Origin: an uncultured Caulobacteraceae bacterium
GTDB taxonomy: Bacteria > Pseudomonadota > Alphaproteobacteria > Caulobacterales > Caulobacteraceae
Length of the DNA: 64,000 bases
Direction: 5' to 3'
Assembly: GCA_903872075.1 (NCBI GenBank)
Contig: CAIQJF010000028.1
Location: forward strand, 1 to 64,000
Shown: piece after piece, positions 1 through 8,277 of the stretch
How the letters are laid out: each line of letters starts with the position of its first letter
Position numbering within the stretch: position 1 is the stretch's first letter
Notes under the pieces: model-generated
Seen by the model: only the letters and a program-made list of their open reading frames with translations
What the model was told of the DNA's origin: nothing
Databases searched by the model: none
Position numbers and translations under genes: made by a program

Positions 1-1
1 G

Positions 2-829
2 ACCCTGACCGAGGCTGGTTATGTCGGTGAGGATGTCGAAAACATCATTCTGAAACTGCTGCAGGCGGCCGACTACAACGTCGAGCGGGCCCAGCGCGGC
101 ATCATTTACATCGACGAAGTCGATAAGATCAGCCGCAAATCCGACAACCCCTCGATCACCCGTGACGTGTCCGGCGAGGGCGTACAGCAGGCCCAGCGGA
201 AGATTATGGAAGGCACCGTGGCGTCGGTTCCGCCCCAGGGCGGCCGCAAGCATACGCAGCAGGAGTTCCTGCAGGTCGACACCACCAACATGCTGTTCAT
301 CTGCGGCGGCGCCTTCGCCGGCCTTGAAAAAATCATCTCCGGCCGCGGCAAGGGCACCTCCATCGGTTTCTCGGCCAAGGTTTCGGATCCCGACGATCGC
401 CGCACGGGCGAGGTTCTGCGTCAGGTGGAGCCCGACGATCTGCAGCGCTTCGGTCTGATTCCGGAATTCATCGGCCGTCTGCCCGTGATCGCTACTTTGG
501 ACGATCTGGACGAGGGCGCCCTGGTGAAGATTCTCACCGAGCCGAAGAACGCCCTGGTGAAACAGTACCAGCGGTTGTTCGAGATGGAGAACGTCGGGCT
601 CTCGTTCACCGACGACGCGCTTCGCGCCGTGGCCCGCAAGGCCATCCTGCGCAAGACCGGCGCCCGGGGCCTGCGCTCCATTCTCGAAGCGATCCTGCTG
701 GAGACCATGTTCGATCTTCCGACCCTCCAGGGTGTGGAAGAAGTGGTGATCAATACCGAGGTGGTCGAAGGTCGTGGCCAGCCGCTGATGATCTACGCCG
801 AGAAAAAGAGCGGCGCGGCCTCGGCCTGA
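2..829 (+). CDS. clpX: ATP-dependent Clp protease ATP-binding subunit ClpX (C-terminal part, 5' end outside window)
   Basis: ClpX is the hexameric AAA+ unfoldase that feeds substrates to ClpP in the cytoplasm. The frame is open from base 2, so the gene starts upstream of the window. The fragment opens with the pore loop GYVG in [11 protein letters not shown], followed by Walker B (IIYIDEVDK), the ISRKSDN...[10 protein letters not shown] segment, the ClpP-docking IGF loop ([12 protein letters not shown]), the [11 protein letters not shown] sensor region and the [10 protein letters not shown] sensor-2 arginine. The stop is followed within 7 bp by the convergent ybaK-like gene. clpX directly upstream of lon is the usual alphaproteobacterial arrangement; here two genes lie between them. 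Identification is secure; only the N-terminal zinc-binding domain and Walker A are missing, because of the window edge. Confidence 0.97.
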   Translation, partial: TLTEAGYVGEDVENIILKLLQAADYNVERAQRGIIYIDEVDKISRKSDNPSITRDVSGEGVQQAQRKIMEGTVASVPPQGGRKHTQQEFLQVDTTNMLFICGGAFAGLEKIISGRGKGTSIGFSAKVSDPDDRRTGEVLRQVEPDDLQRFGLIPEFIGRLPVIATLDDLDEGALVKILTEPKNALVKQYQRLFEMENVGLSFTDDALRAVARKAILRKTGARGLRSILEAILLETMFDLPTLQGVEEVVINTEVVEGRGQPLMIYAEKKSGAASA

Positions 830-835
830 TCTCTG

Positions 836-1315
836 TCAGGCGGCAACGGAAATCGCCGCGACGCGGGCGTCCAGCGCCCGCGCAAGATCGCCGGGCGCGA
901 GCCTGATCTGCAGGCCGCGCTGTCCGCCGTTCACATAGACCTCGGGTTCCGAAAGCGCCGCGGCGTCCAGCGCCGTCGGCGCTGCCTTTTTCTGACCGAA
1001 CGGGCTGATGCCCCCGACCTTGTAGCCGGTGGCGCGCTCGGCGTCGGCGGGCGGCATCATCTTGGCTGTCTTGCCGCCGAACAGCGCCGCCAGGGCCTTC
1101 ATCGACACCTCGCGATCCGAGGCGAGCACCACGCAAACCGGCTTGCCGTCGACGAGCGCCATGAGCGTCTTGAGCACCCGCGCGGGGTCCGCCCCAAGGG
1201 CCCGGGCGGCCTGAAGACCCACACGGTCGTCGCCGGGATCATAGTCATAGGTGTGCAGGGCAAAGGCGACGCCGGTCTTGGCGGCCGCGAGCGTGGCGGG
1301 TGTCGATCTGGCCAG
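836..1315 (-). CDS. ybaK: Cys-tRNA(Pro)/Cys-tRNA(Cys) deacylase, YbaK family
   Basis: This is a small cytoplasmic trans-editing enzyme that hydrolyses Cys mischarged on tRNA(Pro). Seen: the frame encodes a full YbaK domain, including STPATLAAAKTGVAFALHTY near the N-terminus, the lysine of VLKTLMALVDG, the ATGYKVGGISPFGQKK motif and the C-terminal VNGGQRGLQIRLAPGDLARA. The start is a problem: conserved sequence extends about 30 residues upstream of the only canonical start (GTG at 1220-1222), but between there and the in-frame TGA at 1331-1333 there is no ATG, GTG or TTG. CTG at 1313-1315, preceded by AAGGA with 8-nt spacing, is my preferred start; ACG at 1322-1324 is an alternative. It is convergent with clpX and divergent from the malonyl-CoA synthetase gene. 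The function fits the compact ProRS encoded at 30.9 kb. Confidence 0.85.
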   Translation of the reverse strand: MARSTPATLAAAKTGVAFALHTYDYDPGDDRVGLQAARALGADPARVLKTLMALVDGKPVCVVLASDREVSMKALAALFGGKTAKMMPPADAERATGYKVGGISPFGQKKAAPTALDAAALSEPEVYVNGGQRGLQIRLAPGDLARALDARVAAISVAA

Positions 1316-1404
1316 GTCTTCCGTCCTTGCTCAAGGTGTGGTCCACATCCCGCCATTCGCTGGCTGGGCTGGCGGCATCATCGGAAATAACGGGGCGTCG
1401 ATCC

Positions 1405-2907
1405 ATGTCCGGCAACCATCTTTTTGACCGCCTGCTGGCGAAAGGCGCACCCGGCGCGATCGCCTTCGAGACGCCGACGCGACGCTATGGCTACAGCGAC
1501 CTTGGTCCGGAGACGGCCCGCCTGGCCAACGTGCTTGTGGATTTGGGCGTGAAACCCGGAGACCGGGTGGCGGTGCAGGTGGAAAAGTCGGCGGTAAATC
1601 TTCTGCTGTATCTGGCCACGGTTCGCGCCGGCGCGATCTATCTGCCGCTGAACACGGCCTACACCCTTGCGGAACTGGCCTATTTCATCGGCGACGCCGA
1701 GCCGTCCCTTATCGTCTGCGACCCGGCCGCGCTGGCTGGGGTGGCGCCCCTGGCGGGCGCGGCTTCGGTGGAGACCCTCGACGCCAATGGGCAGGGGACC
1801 CTGTCCGACAAGGCCGCGGCGGCCTCTGACCGGTTCGACACGGTTCCCCGGGGGGCGGCTGACCTCGCCGCCATCTGCTACACCTCCGGTACGACAGGAC
1901 GGTCGAAGGGGGCGATGCTGACCCACCTCGCGCTGGCCTCCAACGCCGAGACCCTGGTGAACTTGTGGAAGTTCACCAAGGACGACGTTCTTATCCATTC
2001 GCTTCCGATCTATCACGTCCACGGGCTGTTCGTGGCCACCAACGTGCTGCTCATGGCCGGCGGCGGCATGATCCTGCAGCAGAAGTTCGATCCGGCGACG
2101 GTGCTCGCGGCCATGCCCCGCGCGACCTGCCTGATGGGGATTCCGACCTTCTACACGCGTCTTCTGGCGCACCCGGGGCTGACGCCTGAGGCGGTCGCGC
2201 CCATGCGGCTGTTCATCAGCGGCTCGGCGCCGCTGCTGGCCCAGACCCACATCGACTGGACGGCCCGCACGGGCAAGCCGATCCTTGAGCGCTACGGTAT
2301 GACCGAGACCGGGATGAACACGTCCAATCCCCACGACGGCGAGCGGGTGGCCGGCACGGTGGGCTTTCCGCTGCCCGACGTGGCTCTCCGCATCGTGGAC
2401 GAGCAGACCGGCGCGGAAATTCCTGACGGCGAGATCGGCGTCATCGAGGTCAAGGGCCCCAACGTCTGCGCCGGCTACTGGCGCAATGCGGAGAAGACCA
2501 CCGAGGCGTTTCGGGACGACGGGTTCTTCATCACCGGCGATCTGGGCGTGCGCGACGCGCGCGGCTATGTCTCCATTGTCGGCCGGGGCAAGGACCTGAT
2601 CATCACTGGCGGCCTCAATGTCTATCCCAAGGAGGTGGAGACCGAGATCGACGCCCTGCCGGGTGTGGTGGAATCGGCGGTGATCGGCCTGCCGCACGCC
2701 GATTTCGGCGAAGCGGTGACGGCCGTGGTGGCGGTTGGCGCCGGGCATGGGCTGACCGAGGCGACCGTGCTCGAGGCTCTGGCGCCGCGCCTGGCCCGTT
2801 TCAAACAACCCAAGCGCGTGCTGTTCGTCGCCGATCTGCCACGCAACGCCATGGGAAAGGTCCAGAAAGCCCGGCTGCGCGAGGAGCACCGCGACCTGTA
2901 CGCCTGA
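1405..2907 (+). CDS. matB: Malonyl-CoA synthetase (MatB-like acyl-adenylating CoA ligase)
   Basis: ANL-superfamily enzyme that activates malonate (or a methylmalonate-like acid) with ATP and CoA. Seen: the AMP-binding P-loop YTSGTTGRSKGAM near residue 160, the HSLPIYHVHGLFVATN segment typical of malonyl-CoA synthetases, YGMTETGMN, TGDLG, the hinge GRGKDLIITGGLNVYPKEVE and the catalytic lysine region PRNAMGKVQK at the C-terminus. The product is 500 aa, the usual family length. I chose ATG 1405 rather than the longer open frame back to 1300 because MSGNHLFDRL begins at the family N-terminus. There are no fatty-acid or decarboxylase neighbours, so the physiological substrate is inferred from sequence alone; a related short-chain acyl-CoA synthetase is the alternative. 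Confidence 0.88.
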   Translation: MSGNHLFDRLLAKGAPGAIAFETPTRRYGYSDLGPETARLANVLVDLGVKPGDRVAVQVEKSAVNLLLYLATVRAGAIYLPLNTAYTLAELAYFIGDAEPSLIVCDPAALAGVAPLAGAASVETLDANGQGTLSDKAAAASDRFDTVPRGAADLAAICYTSGTTGRSKGAMLTHLALASNAETLVNLWKFTKDDVLIHSLPIYHVHGLFVATNVLLMAGGGMILQQKFDPATVLAAMPRATCLMGIPTFYTRLLAHPGLTPEAVAPMRLFISGSAPLLAQTHIDWTARTGKPILERYGMTETGMNTSNPHDGERVAGTVGFPLPDVALRIVDEQTGAEIPDGEIGVIEVKGPNVCAGYWRNAEKTTEAFRDDGFFITGDLGVRDARGYVSIVGRGKDLIITGGLNVYPKEVETEIDALPGVVESAVIGLPHADFGEAVTAVVAVGAGHGLTEATVLEALAPRLARFKQPKRVLFVADLPRNAMGKVQKARLREEHRDLYA

Positions 2908-2936
2908 GCCTGGACCGGCGCTCACGGTGTGACTTG

Positions 2937-2965
2937 CTTGAAACCGTCCTGCGAGCCTCCATTTA
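2937..2965 (+). promoter_or_regulatory. Sigma32-type heat-shock promoter for lon
   Basis: CTTGAAA at 2937-2943, then 13 nt, then CTCCATTTA at 2957-2965. This fits the RpoH consensus (CTTGAAA, 11-16 nt, CCCCATnTa) with one mismatch in the -10 element. It lies in the 198-bp gap upstream of lon, a classic heat-shock gene, leaving a leader of about 130 nt. Predicted from sequence only. Confidence 0.65.
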
Positions 2966-3105
2966 GGTGAGGAACAAGACCGCCAGATCGGCGGGCGGAA
3001 CGGGCGACTCGGGCCAGGATGGCCCCCGGAAACCGATGATCCTCCCGCGGTCCATCACATCGGCCATCCCCGATCAGTCCGGGGCCGGCCCGGAGTAAAT
3101 GAAAG

Positions 3106-5508
3106 ATGCCCACTCTGACCACGCTTCCCGTCCTGCCGCTGCGCGACATTGTCGTGTTCCCGCACATGGTCGTGCCGCTGTTCGTCGGCCGCGAGAAGTC
3201 GGTGAACGCCCTCGAAGAGGTCATGAAGATCGACAAGCAGATTTTGCTGGTGACCCAGAAGGACCGCGACCAGGACGATCCCGCGCCTGAGGATATCTAT
3301 GAGGTCGGTGTCCTGGCCAGCGTGCTTCAACTGCTCAAGCTGCCCGACGGCACCGTCAAGGTGCTGGTGGAAGGCCGCTCACGCGCAGCGGTGTTGAAGT
3401 TCACGGGTCGCGAGGACTACTACGAAGCCGAGATCGCGCCGATCGACGAGCCGGGCGGCGATGTCCACGAGGCCGAGGCCTTGTCGCGGGCTGTGATCGA
3501 ACAGTTCGAGAGCTACGTGAAACTCAACAAGAAGATCCCGCCGGAGGCCACTGCGGCGATCCCGCAGATCACCGAGCCGGGCAAGCTGGCCGACACCATC
3601 GCCGCCCACTTGGCGGTGAAGATTCCGGATCGCCAGGCGTTGCTGGAGGTGTTCAGCGTCTCCAAGCGCCTGGAGAAGGTCTTCGCCCTCATGGAAGGCG
3701 AGATCAGCGTCCTGCAGGTGGAGAAGAAGATTCGCGGGCGCGTGAAGCGCCAGATGGAGAAGACACAGCGCGAGTACTATCTGAACGAGCAGATGAAGGC
3801 GATCCAGCGCGAGCTGGGCGAGCAGGACGACGCGCGCGACGAACTGCTCGAACTCGAAAAGCGCATCAAGAAGACCAAGCTGTCCAAGGAGGCCCGGACC
3901 AAGGCCGAGTCGGAACTCAAGAAGCTCCGCAACATGAGCCCGATGTCCGCCGAATCCACGGTGGTGCGCAACTACCTCGACTGGATCCTGTCCATCCCAT
4001 GGGGCAAGTCCAAGACTAAGCCGATCGACATCGCCCGCGCCGAACAGGTCCTCGAAGAGGACCACTACGGCCTGGAAAAGGTGAAGGAACGGATCCTCGA
4101 GTACCTGGCCGTTCAGGCCCGCACCGGCTCGCTCAAGGGGCCGATCCTCTGCCTCGTCGGTCCGCCCGGCGTCGGCAAGACGTCGCTGGGACGCTCGATC
4201 GCCAAGGCCACATCCCGCGAATTCGTGCGGCTCAGCCTCGGCGGCGTGCGTGACGAAGCGGAAATCCGCGGTCACCGCCGGACATATATCGGCTCCATGC
4301 CCGGCAAGATCATCCAGTCGATGAAGAAGGCCAAGACCACCAACACCTTCTTCCTGCTCGATGAGATCGAGAAGATGGGCGCTGACTGGCGCGGCGATCC
4401 CTCCAGCGCCTTGCTGGAGGTGCTCGACCCGGAACAGAACAGCACGTTCAACGACCACTATCTGGAAGTCGACTACGACCTTTCGAACGTCATGTTCGTG
4501 ACCACGGCCAACTCGCTCAACATGCCCCAGCCCCTGCTGGACCGCATGGAGATCATCCGTATTCCCGGATACACGGAGGACGAGAAGGTCGAGATCGCCA
4601 AGCGCCACCTCCTGCCGAAACTGGCCAAGGACCACGGCCTGAAGGACGGTGAGTGGACCGTGCCGGACGATCGCATCCGCGACCTCATCCGCTATTACAC
4701 CCGGGAAGCCGGCGTGCGGTCGCTGGAGCGGGAACTGGGCAACCTCGCCCGGAAGTCCGTGCGCGACATGGGCCGCGAGCACCTGATCTCGGTCGAGATC
4801 GATGAGGATCGCCTCGCCAAATACGCCGGCGTGCGCAAGTACCACTACGGCGTCACCGACGAGGAGGATCAGGTCGGCATCGTCACGGGCCTGGCCTGGA
4901 CCGAGTTCGGCGGCGACATCCTGACCATCGAAGCGGTCAAGATGCCTGGCAAGGGCCGCATGTCGATCACCGGCAATCTGAAAGAGGTGATGAAGGAGTC
5001 GATCTCCGCCGCCGCGTCCTTCGTGCGGTCGCGGGCGACCACCTACGGCATCAAGCCCAGTTCGTTCGACAAGACCGACGTGCACCTGCACGTTCCGGAG
5101 GGGGCGACCCCCAAGGACGGTCCGTCCGCGGGTGTGGCCATGTCCGTGGCCATCGTCTCGGTGCTCACCGGCAATCCGATCCGCAAGGACCTGGCCATGA
5201 CCGGGGAGATCACCCTGCGCGGCCGGGTCCTTCCCATCGGCGGTCTGAAGGAAAAGCTGCTGGCGGCCCTCCGCTCGGGCATCCGCACCGTGCTGATCCC
5301 GCAGGAGAACGCCAAGGATCTGGTTGAAGTGCCGGAGAATGTGAAGGCCGGGCTGGAGATCATTCCGGTCTCCACCGTCGATCAGGCCCTGGCCCTGGCG
5401 CTGACCAACCCGATCGTGCCGATCGAGTGGACGGAAGAGGACGAGGCGGCCGTGAAGCCGTCAGCGCCGGCGGCGGACGACATGACCGGCGGACTCATCA
5501 CCCACTAG
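3106..5508 (+). CDS. lon: ATP-dependent protease Lon (LonA)
   Basis: Homo-oligomeric AAA+ serine protease that degrades misfolded proteins and specific regulators in the cytoplasm. Seen: N-terminal LAN domain (LPVLPLRDIVVFPHMVVPL), coiled-coil middle region with YYLNEQMKAIQRELGE, Walker A GPPGVGKTSLGRSIA, Walker B FFLLDEIEKMG, and a C-terminal protease domain with the catalytic serine in EGATPKDGPSAGVAM and the lysine in GLKEKLLAALR. At 800 aa it has the normal LonA length. Start ATG 3106 has GGAG about 10 nt upstream and begins directly at the LAN domain. It is preceded by a sigma32-like promoter and followed by a strong hairpin terminator, so it is probably monocistronic. Confidence 0.98.
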   Translation: MPTLTTLPVLPLRDIVVFPHMVVPLFVGREKSVNALEEVMKIDKQILLVTQKDRDQDDPAPEDIYEVGVLASVLQLLKLPDGTVKVLVEGRSRAAVLKFTGREDYYEAEIAPIDEPGGDVHEAEALSRAVIEQFESYVKLNKKIPPEATAAIPQITEPGKLADTIAAHLAVKIPDRQALLEVFSVSKRLEKVFALMEGEISVLQVEKKIRGRVKRQMEKTQREYYLNEQMKAIQRELGEQDDARDELLELEKRIKKTKLSKEARTKAESELKKLRNMSPMSAESTVVRNYLDWILSIPWGKSKTKPIDIARAEQVLEEDHYGLEKVKERILEYLAVQARTGSLKGPILCLVGPPGVGKTSLGRSIAKATSREFVRLSLGGVRDEAEIRGHRRTYIGSMPGKIIQSMKKAKTTNTFFLLDEIEKMGADWRGDPSSALLEVLDPEQNSTFNDHYLEVDYDLSNVMFVTTANSLNMPQPLLDRMEIIRIPGYTEDEKVEIAKRHLLPKLAKDHGLKDGEWTVPDDRIRDLIRYYTREAGVRSLERELGNLARKSVRDMGREHLISVEIDEDRLAKYAGVRKYHYGVTDEEDQVGIVTGLAWTEFGGDILTIEAVKMPGKGRMSITGNLKEVMKESISAAASFVRSRATTYGIKPSSFDKTDVHLHVPEGATPKDGPSAGVAMSVAIVSVLTGNPIRKDLAMTGEITLRGRVLPIGGLKEKLLAALRSGIRTVLIPQENAKDLVEVPENVKAGLEIIPVSTVDQALALALTNPIVPIEWTEEDEAAVKPSAPAADDMTGGLITH

Positions 5509-5533
5509 GGCCAAACGGACGGCTAATGAATGG

Positions 5534-5569
5534 GAGCGGCGCGGAGTGATCCGCGCCGCTCTTGTTTGT
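5534..5569 (+). terminator. Rho-independent terminator of lon
   Basis: Perfect 12-bp stem GAGCGGCGCGGA / TCCGCGCCGCTC (5534-5545 and 5550-5561) with a GTGA tetraloop, followed by the T-rich run TTGTTTGT. It starts 25 bp after the lon stop codon. Confidence 0.85.
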
Positions 5570-5629
5570 GCGCGGGCCGTGTCGTGATAATCGCGCGCCC
5601 TGGATCCCCGATCGGGCGTCCAGGCGACC

Positions 5630-5706
5630 GGGCGGCTAGCTCAGCTGGTTAGAGCGTCTCGTTTACACCGAGAAGGTCGGGGGTTCGAACCCCTCGCCGC
5701 CCACCA
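5630..5706 (+). tRNA. tRNA-Val (anticodon TAC)
   Basis: 77-nt cloverleaf including an encoded CCA end. Acceptor GGGCGGC pairs with GCCGCCC; D-arm contains AGCTCAGCTGGTTAGAGC; anticodon stem TCTCG/CGAGA with loop TTTACAC gives anticodon TAC; T-arm GGGGG TTCGAAC CCCTC. It stands alone between lon and the PEPxxWA gene. Confidence 0.96.
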
Positions 5707-6108
5707 CCGTCCGCAACCGTATCCGCCACCGGTCATGCCCTGGTCGGCTTGGACCTGCCGGCAGGTTCGTTGTGCCTGGACGTTTCGCGACCGACCTTGG
5801 CGCGGATGTGGGATTCGCCACACTTTCAATCGTAACCCGCTAAGCCAAAGTTTTGAGCGGCATGGAGCCCCAGAGTTATCGTTCTATACAAGGAAAAATA
5901 GGTACATAAGCGAATGTTAGGTTTTGTTAAAAAAATATCCGCAAATAGCCTCTTTTACGTCAAAATGGACGATATTTAACTTTGATATTTGTCGGAGTTG
6001 GCGTACTGACACTCGCAGAACAGAGGCGGAATGCAGAGACATTGTCAACTTTTGTTTCGTCGCGAGGCATCGGCCCGCGTCCTCCTTCAGTAAAGGTTGC
6101 GTCACCCC
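5707..6108. other. Intergenic region with an A/T-rich stretch
   Basis: No credible gene. The first ~170 bp have ordinary composition; from about 5880 to 6060 the sequence becomes strikingly A/T-rich for this genome (for example GTTTTGTTAAAAAAATAT near 5923-5940 and the run around 5970-5990). It probably carries the promoter of the following PEPxxWA gene. I could not fix -35/-10 elements. Confidence 0.5.
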
Positions 6109-6723
6109 ATGTTCAAACTCAGCGTTCTTGTCGCCACCGCGGCCATCGCCCTCGCCGGCTCCGCCGCCGCCGGTGTTACGTTCACCAGCTACGGAACCGC
6201 CCTGCCGACCGGCCAGAATCTGGTCACCGATTTCAGCACCTCCGCGTATCTGACTGGTAACGCGGTGCTATTCACCGGCTCGCAGGGCGGCGTTTCCGCG
6301 GCTCCGGCGTTCAGCGCCTCGACGCAGGACACCGCCCAGTACCTGAGCGTTCAGGGCGGCGAATCCGGAACCGTCACTTTCGCCAACACCAACAGCGTCA
6401 GCATCTATGTCGGCTCGTTGGACACCTATAACACGGTCACCTTCGGCGGACCCGGCGGCCAGACTTTCACCGGCAGCCAGCTTGGCGCGATCTCCGGCGC
6501 GGCCAACGGCAACCAGACGGCACCGAACACCAACGGCCGTTTTCTGTTCACCTTCAGCGCGCCCGTTAACGCGGTGACCCTGTCCTCAAGCGGCAACGCT
6601 TTCGAAGTTGCCGACGTCACCTCCGGCGCCCCTGAGCCGGCGGTGTGGGCCATGATGCTGGTGGGCTTCGGCCTTGCTGGCGCCGGCTTGCGGTCCCGTC
6701 GCCGAGTCGCGCACACCGCCTGA
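6109..6723 (+). CDS. PEPxxWA-CTERM sorting domain protein (exported surface protein)
   Basis: Seen: N-terminal signal peptide (MFKLSVLVATAAIALAGSAAA), a Gly/Ser/Thr/Asn-rich beta-type body with no recognised enzyme motif, and a C-terminal tripartite sorting tail: PEPAVWAM, a hydrophobic helix (MLVGFGLAGAGL) and the basic end RSRRR. Proteins of this class are thought to be processed by an exosortase and displayed on or released from the envelope; no exosortase is encoded in this window. I prefer ATG 6109 over an in-frame TTG 12 nt earlier because the AAAGG ribosome-binding sequence abuts the TTG directly. Product 204 aa. Two similar genes lie at 43.7 and 46.9 kb. Specific function unknown. Confidence 0.85.
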   Translation: MFKLSVLVATAAIALAGSAAAGVTFTSYGTALPTGQNLVTDFSTSAYLTGNAVLFTGSQGGVSAAPAFSASTQDTAQYLSVQGGESGTVTFANTNSVSIYVGSLDTYNTVTFGGPGGQTFTGSQLGAISGAANGNQTAPNTNGRFLFTFSAPVNAVTLSSSGNAFEVADVTSGAPEPAVWAMMLVGFGLAGAGLRSRRRVAHTA

Positions 6724-6749
6724 CCGTCCGCCTTCGATCAGCAATAGCG

Positions 6750-6776
6750 CTCTGCCGTCCATGACGGGCGGCAGAG
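6750..6776 (+). terminator. Hairpin downstream of the PEPxxWA gene
   Basis: 11-bp stem CTCTGCCGTCC / GGGCGGCAGAG (one G-T pair) with loop ATGAC, 26 bp after the stop codon. There is no T-tract, so it may be a weak terminator or an mRNA-stabilising hairpin. Confidence 0.5.
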
Positions 6777-6887
6777 TCGCTTCGCGTTCCGAGACAGGCC
6801 GCTCGCGACTGACCTCCTCACCGCCTGACGCCGTTCATCGATCCCTGTCCGTGGTATGGGTTCGGGTGACGTCAGGGAGGGGATCGT

Positions 6888-7373
6888 TTGGTGGGACTTA
6901 ACGGTTGGCGGCGCGGACCTGAGGGTGATCTTCAGGCGCAGGTCATCAGCTTCATCGCGTCGCGCCGCAATTCGCACGGAGATCTGATCACGCCGGCGCA
7001 TCGGTTGTTGCACGACCTCGGCCTGGATGGGGACGAGGCCGGGGCGTTCTTCCGCGAGTTCGGTCAGCGGTTCGATGTGGACCTGGCGCCGCTCTACCAG
7101 CACTGGGACCGGCATTTCGGTGCGGAGCCTATTCTCAGTCCCTGGCTGTTGATCTTCCCGGCCGCGGCCGCCTGGGCGTGGACTCTGGCGCGTAGCGGGG
7201 AATCCCCAATCTGGGCGATCCTGGCGGCGGGGGCGGGCGTGGGCGCGTGGATCTGGTGGTCGCGCCAGCGCCGGGCGTCCCGGCCCTTTGTCCATATCAC
7301 GGTGGCGGATCTGATCGACGCCGCGGCGACCGGTCGTTGGCCCATCGACTACTTCGCCGGCCGCGACGGCTGA
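6888..7373 (+). CDS. DUF1493 family protein with a transmembrane hairpin
   Basis: Seen: an N-terminal helical region with HRLLHDLGLDGDEAGAFF followed by FGQRFDVDL, and a C-terminal motif ITVADLIDAAATGRWPIDY, both hallmarks of DUF1493 (acyl-carrier-protein-like fold of unknown role). Between them, about residues 84-120, lie two hydrophobic helices (PWLLIFPAAAAWAWTL and WAILAAGAGVGAWIWW) separated by a short polar turn, which would anchor the protein in the inner membrane. The helix-2 position where true carrier proteins have DSL reads GLDGD, so no phosphopantetheine serine is evident. Starts TTG 6888 and GTG 6891 are both possible behind AGGGAGGGG. It stands alone between a PEPxxWA gene and a convergent hydrolase gene. 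Function unknown. Confidence 0.75.
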   Translation: MVGLNGWRRGPEGDLQAQVISFIASRRNSHGDLITPAHRLLHDLGLDGDEAGAFFREFGQRFDVDLAPLYQHWDRHFGAEPILSPWLLIFPAAAAWAWTLARSGESPIWAILAAGAGVGAWIWWSRQRRASRPFVHITVADLIDAAATGRWPIDYFAGRDG

Positions 7374-7387
7374 CGGAACCGAGACCG

Positions 7388-8260
7388 CTATTTCAGTCCC
7401 GGAACCCACCGAAACCCCGATCCGGCCGTTTCGATGCGCCCGACTCCCGGAAAGGGGAAATGGGGGGCGAAAACCAGTTCGTGGCTGGCGGCCAGGCGAG
7501 TGAGGGTAGCGATGCGGCTGGCCTTGCCGAGCGGTTTGTCGGTGTCGAAACCCATGGCCCAGTCCGGTCGCGCCAGGGAGACGATGGAACTGTGTGCGGT
7601 GTCGCCGATATCGAGCAGACGATCGGGTCCGGAGACGACTTCATAGGCGACGTGGCCCGGGGTGTGACCGTCGACGGCCACGGCGGTGATGCCTGGCGCT
7701 ACCATGGTCCCGGGTTCGAAGGTGGCGACCTTTGCGGCTATGACGCCGGCCAGTGCGCCGCCCTGAGATTTCATCCAGGCCCATTCCTTGGCCGACATGC
7801 GGATGGTGGCGTTGGGAAAGGCGAGAGCGCCGCCGCTGGCCAGGCCGCCGACATGGTCGCCGTGGGTGTGGGTGATCAGCACGTCGGTGACGTCCGACGG
7901 TTTCAGCCCGGCCTTGGCGAAGCTCGCAGGCAAGACCCCCTGGGCGCCCGCGCCCAGGCCGGTATCGATCAGGACGAGCCGCCCGCCCGTGCGAACCAGC
8001 AGGGCGTCGACGGAAAGGTCGATGTGATCCTCCGCCGCGCCGGCCGTCTTCAACACCGCGCCGACCGCCTCAGGACCCACGTCGAGGCCGAAAGTACGGC
8101 CGTCGTTCGGCGCAGCGAATTTTGCGTCGCGTAAAGCCGTCAGTTGCAGGCTGCCGACCTGAAACGACGTAGCCTCGGGCTCGGCCGGCATCGGGCCGCT
8201 GCGCGCGCAGCCGGCGGCGAGGACGGTCAGGCAAACAAGGGGCAGGGCGGTTTTGATCAT
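7388..8260 (-). CDS. Metallo-beta-lactamase-fold hydrolase, lipoprotein
   Basis: Seen: signal peptide II (MIKTALPLVCLTVLAAGC, lipobox LAAGC) and an MBL-fold domain with the zinc motif THTHGDHVGG near residue 137 plus downstream metal-ligand histidines (VDGHTPGHVAYEV and the FAPHFPFPG end). The fold hydrolyses esters, lactones, sulfates or beta-lactams; the substrate here cannot be told. The lipid anchor places it in the periplasm. The open frame extends to 8425, but ATG 8260 starts the signal peptide, so it is the real start; product 290 aa. It is immediately downstream of the EthD gene on the same strand (17-bp gap), so the two are probably co-transcribed. Confidence 0.88.
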   Translation of the reverse strand: MIKTALPLVCLTVLAAGCARSGPMPAEPEATSFQVGSLQLTALRDAKFAAPNDGRTFGLDVGPEAVGAVLKTAGAAEDHIDLSVDALLVRTGGRLVLIDTGLGAGAQGVLPASFAKAGLKPSDVTDVLITHTHGDHVGGLASGGALAFPNATIRMSAKEWAWMKSQGGALAGVIAAKVATFEPGTMVAPGITAVAVDGHTPGHVAYEVVSGPDRLLDIGDTAHSSIVSLARPDWAMGFDTDKPLGKASRIATLTRLAASHELVFAPHFPFPGVGRIETAGSGFRWVPGLK

Positions 8261-8277
8261 GACGTGTCTCCGTTGGC

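Noticed and set aside
7247-8134. Plus-strand 295-codon frame across the MBL hydrolase gene
   Set aside because: Shadow of the minus-strand gene, which has a lipobox and zinc motif.
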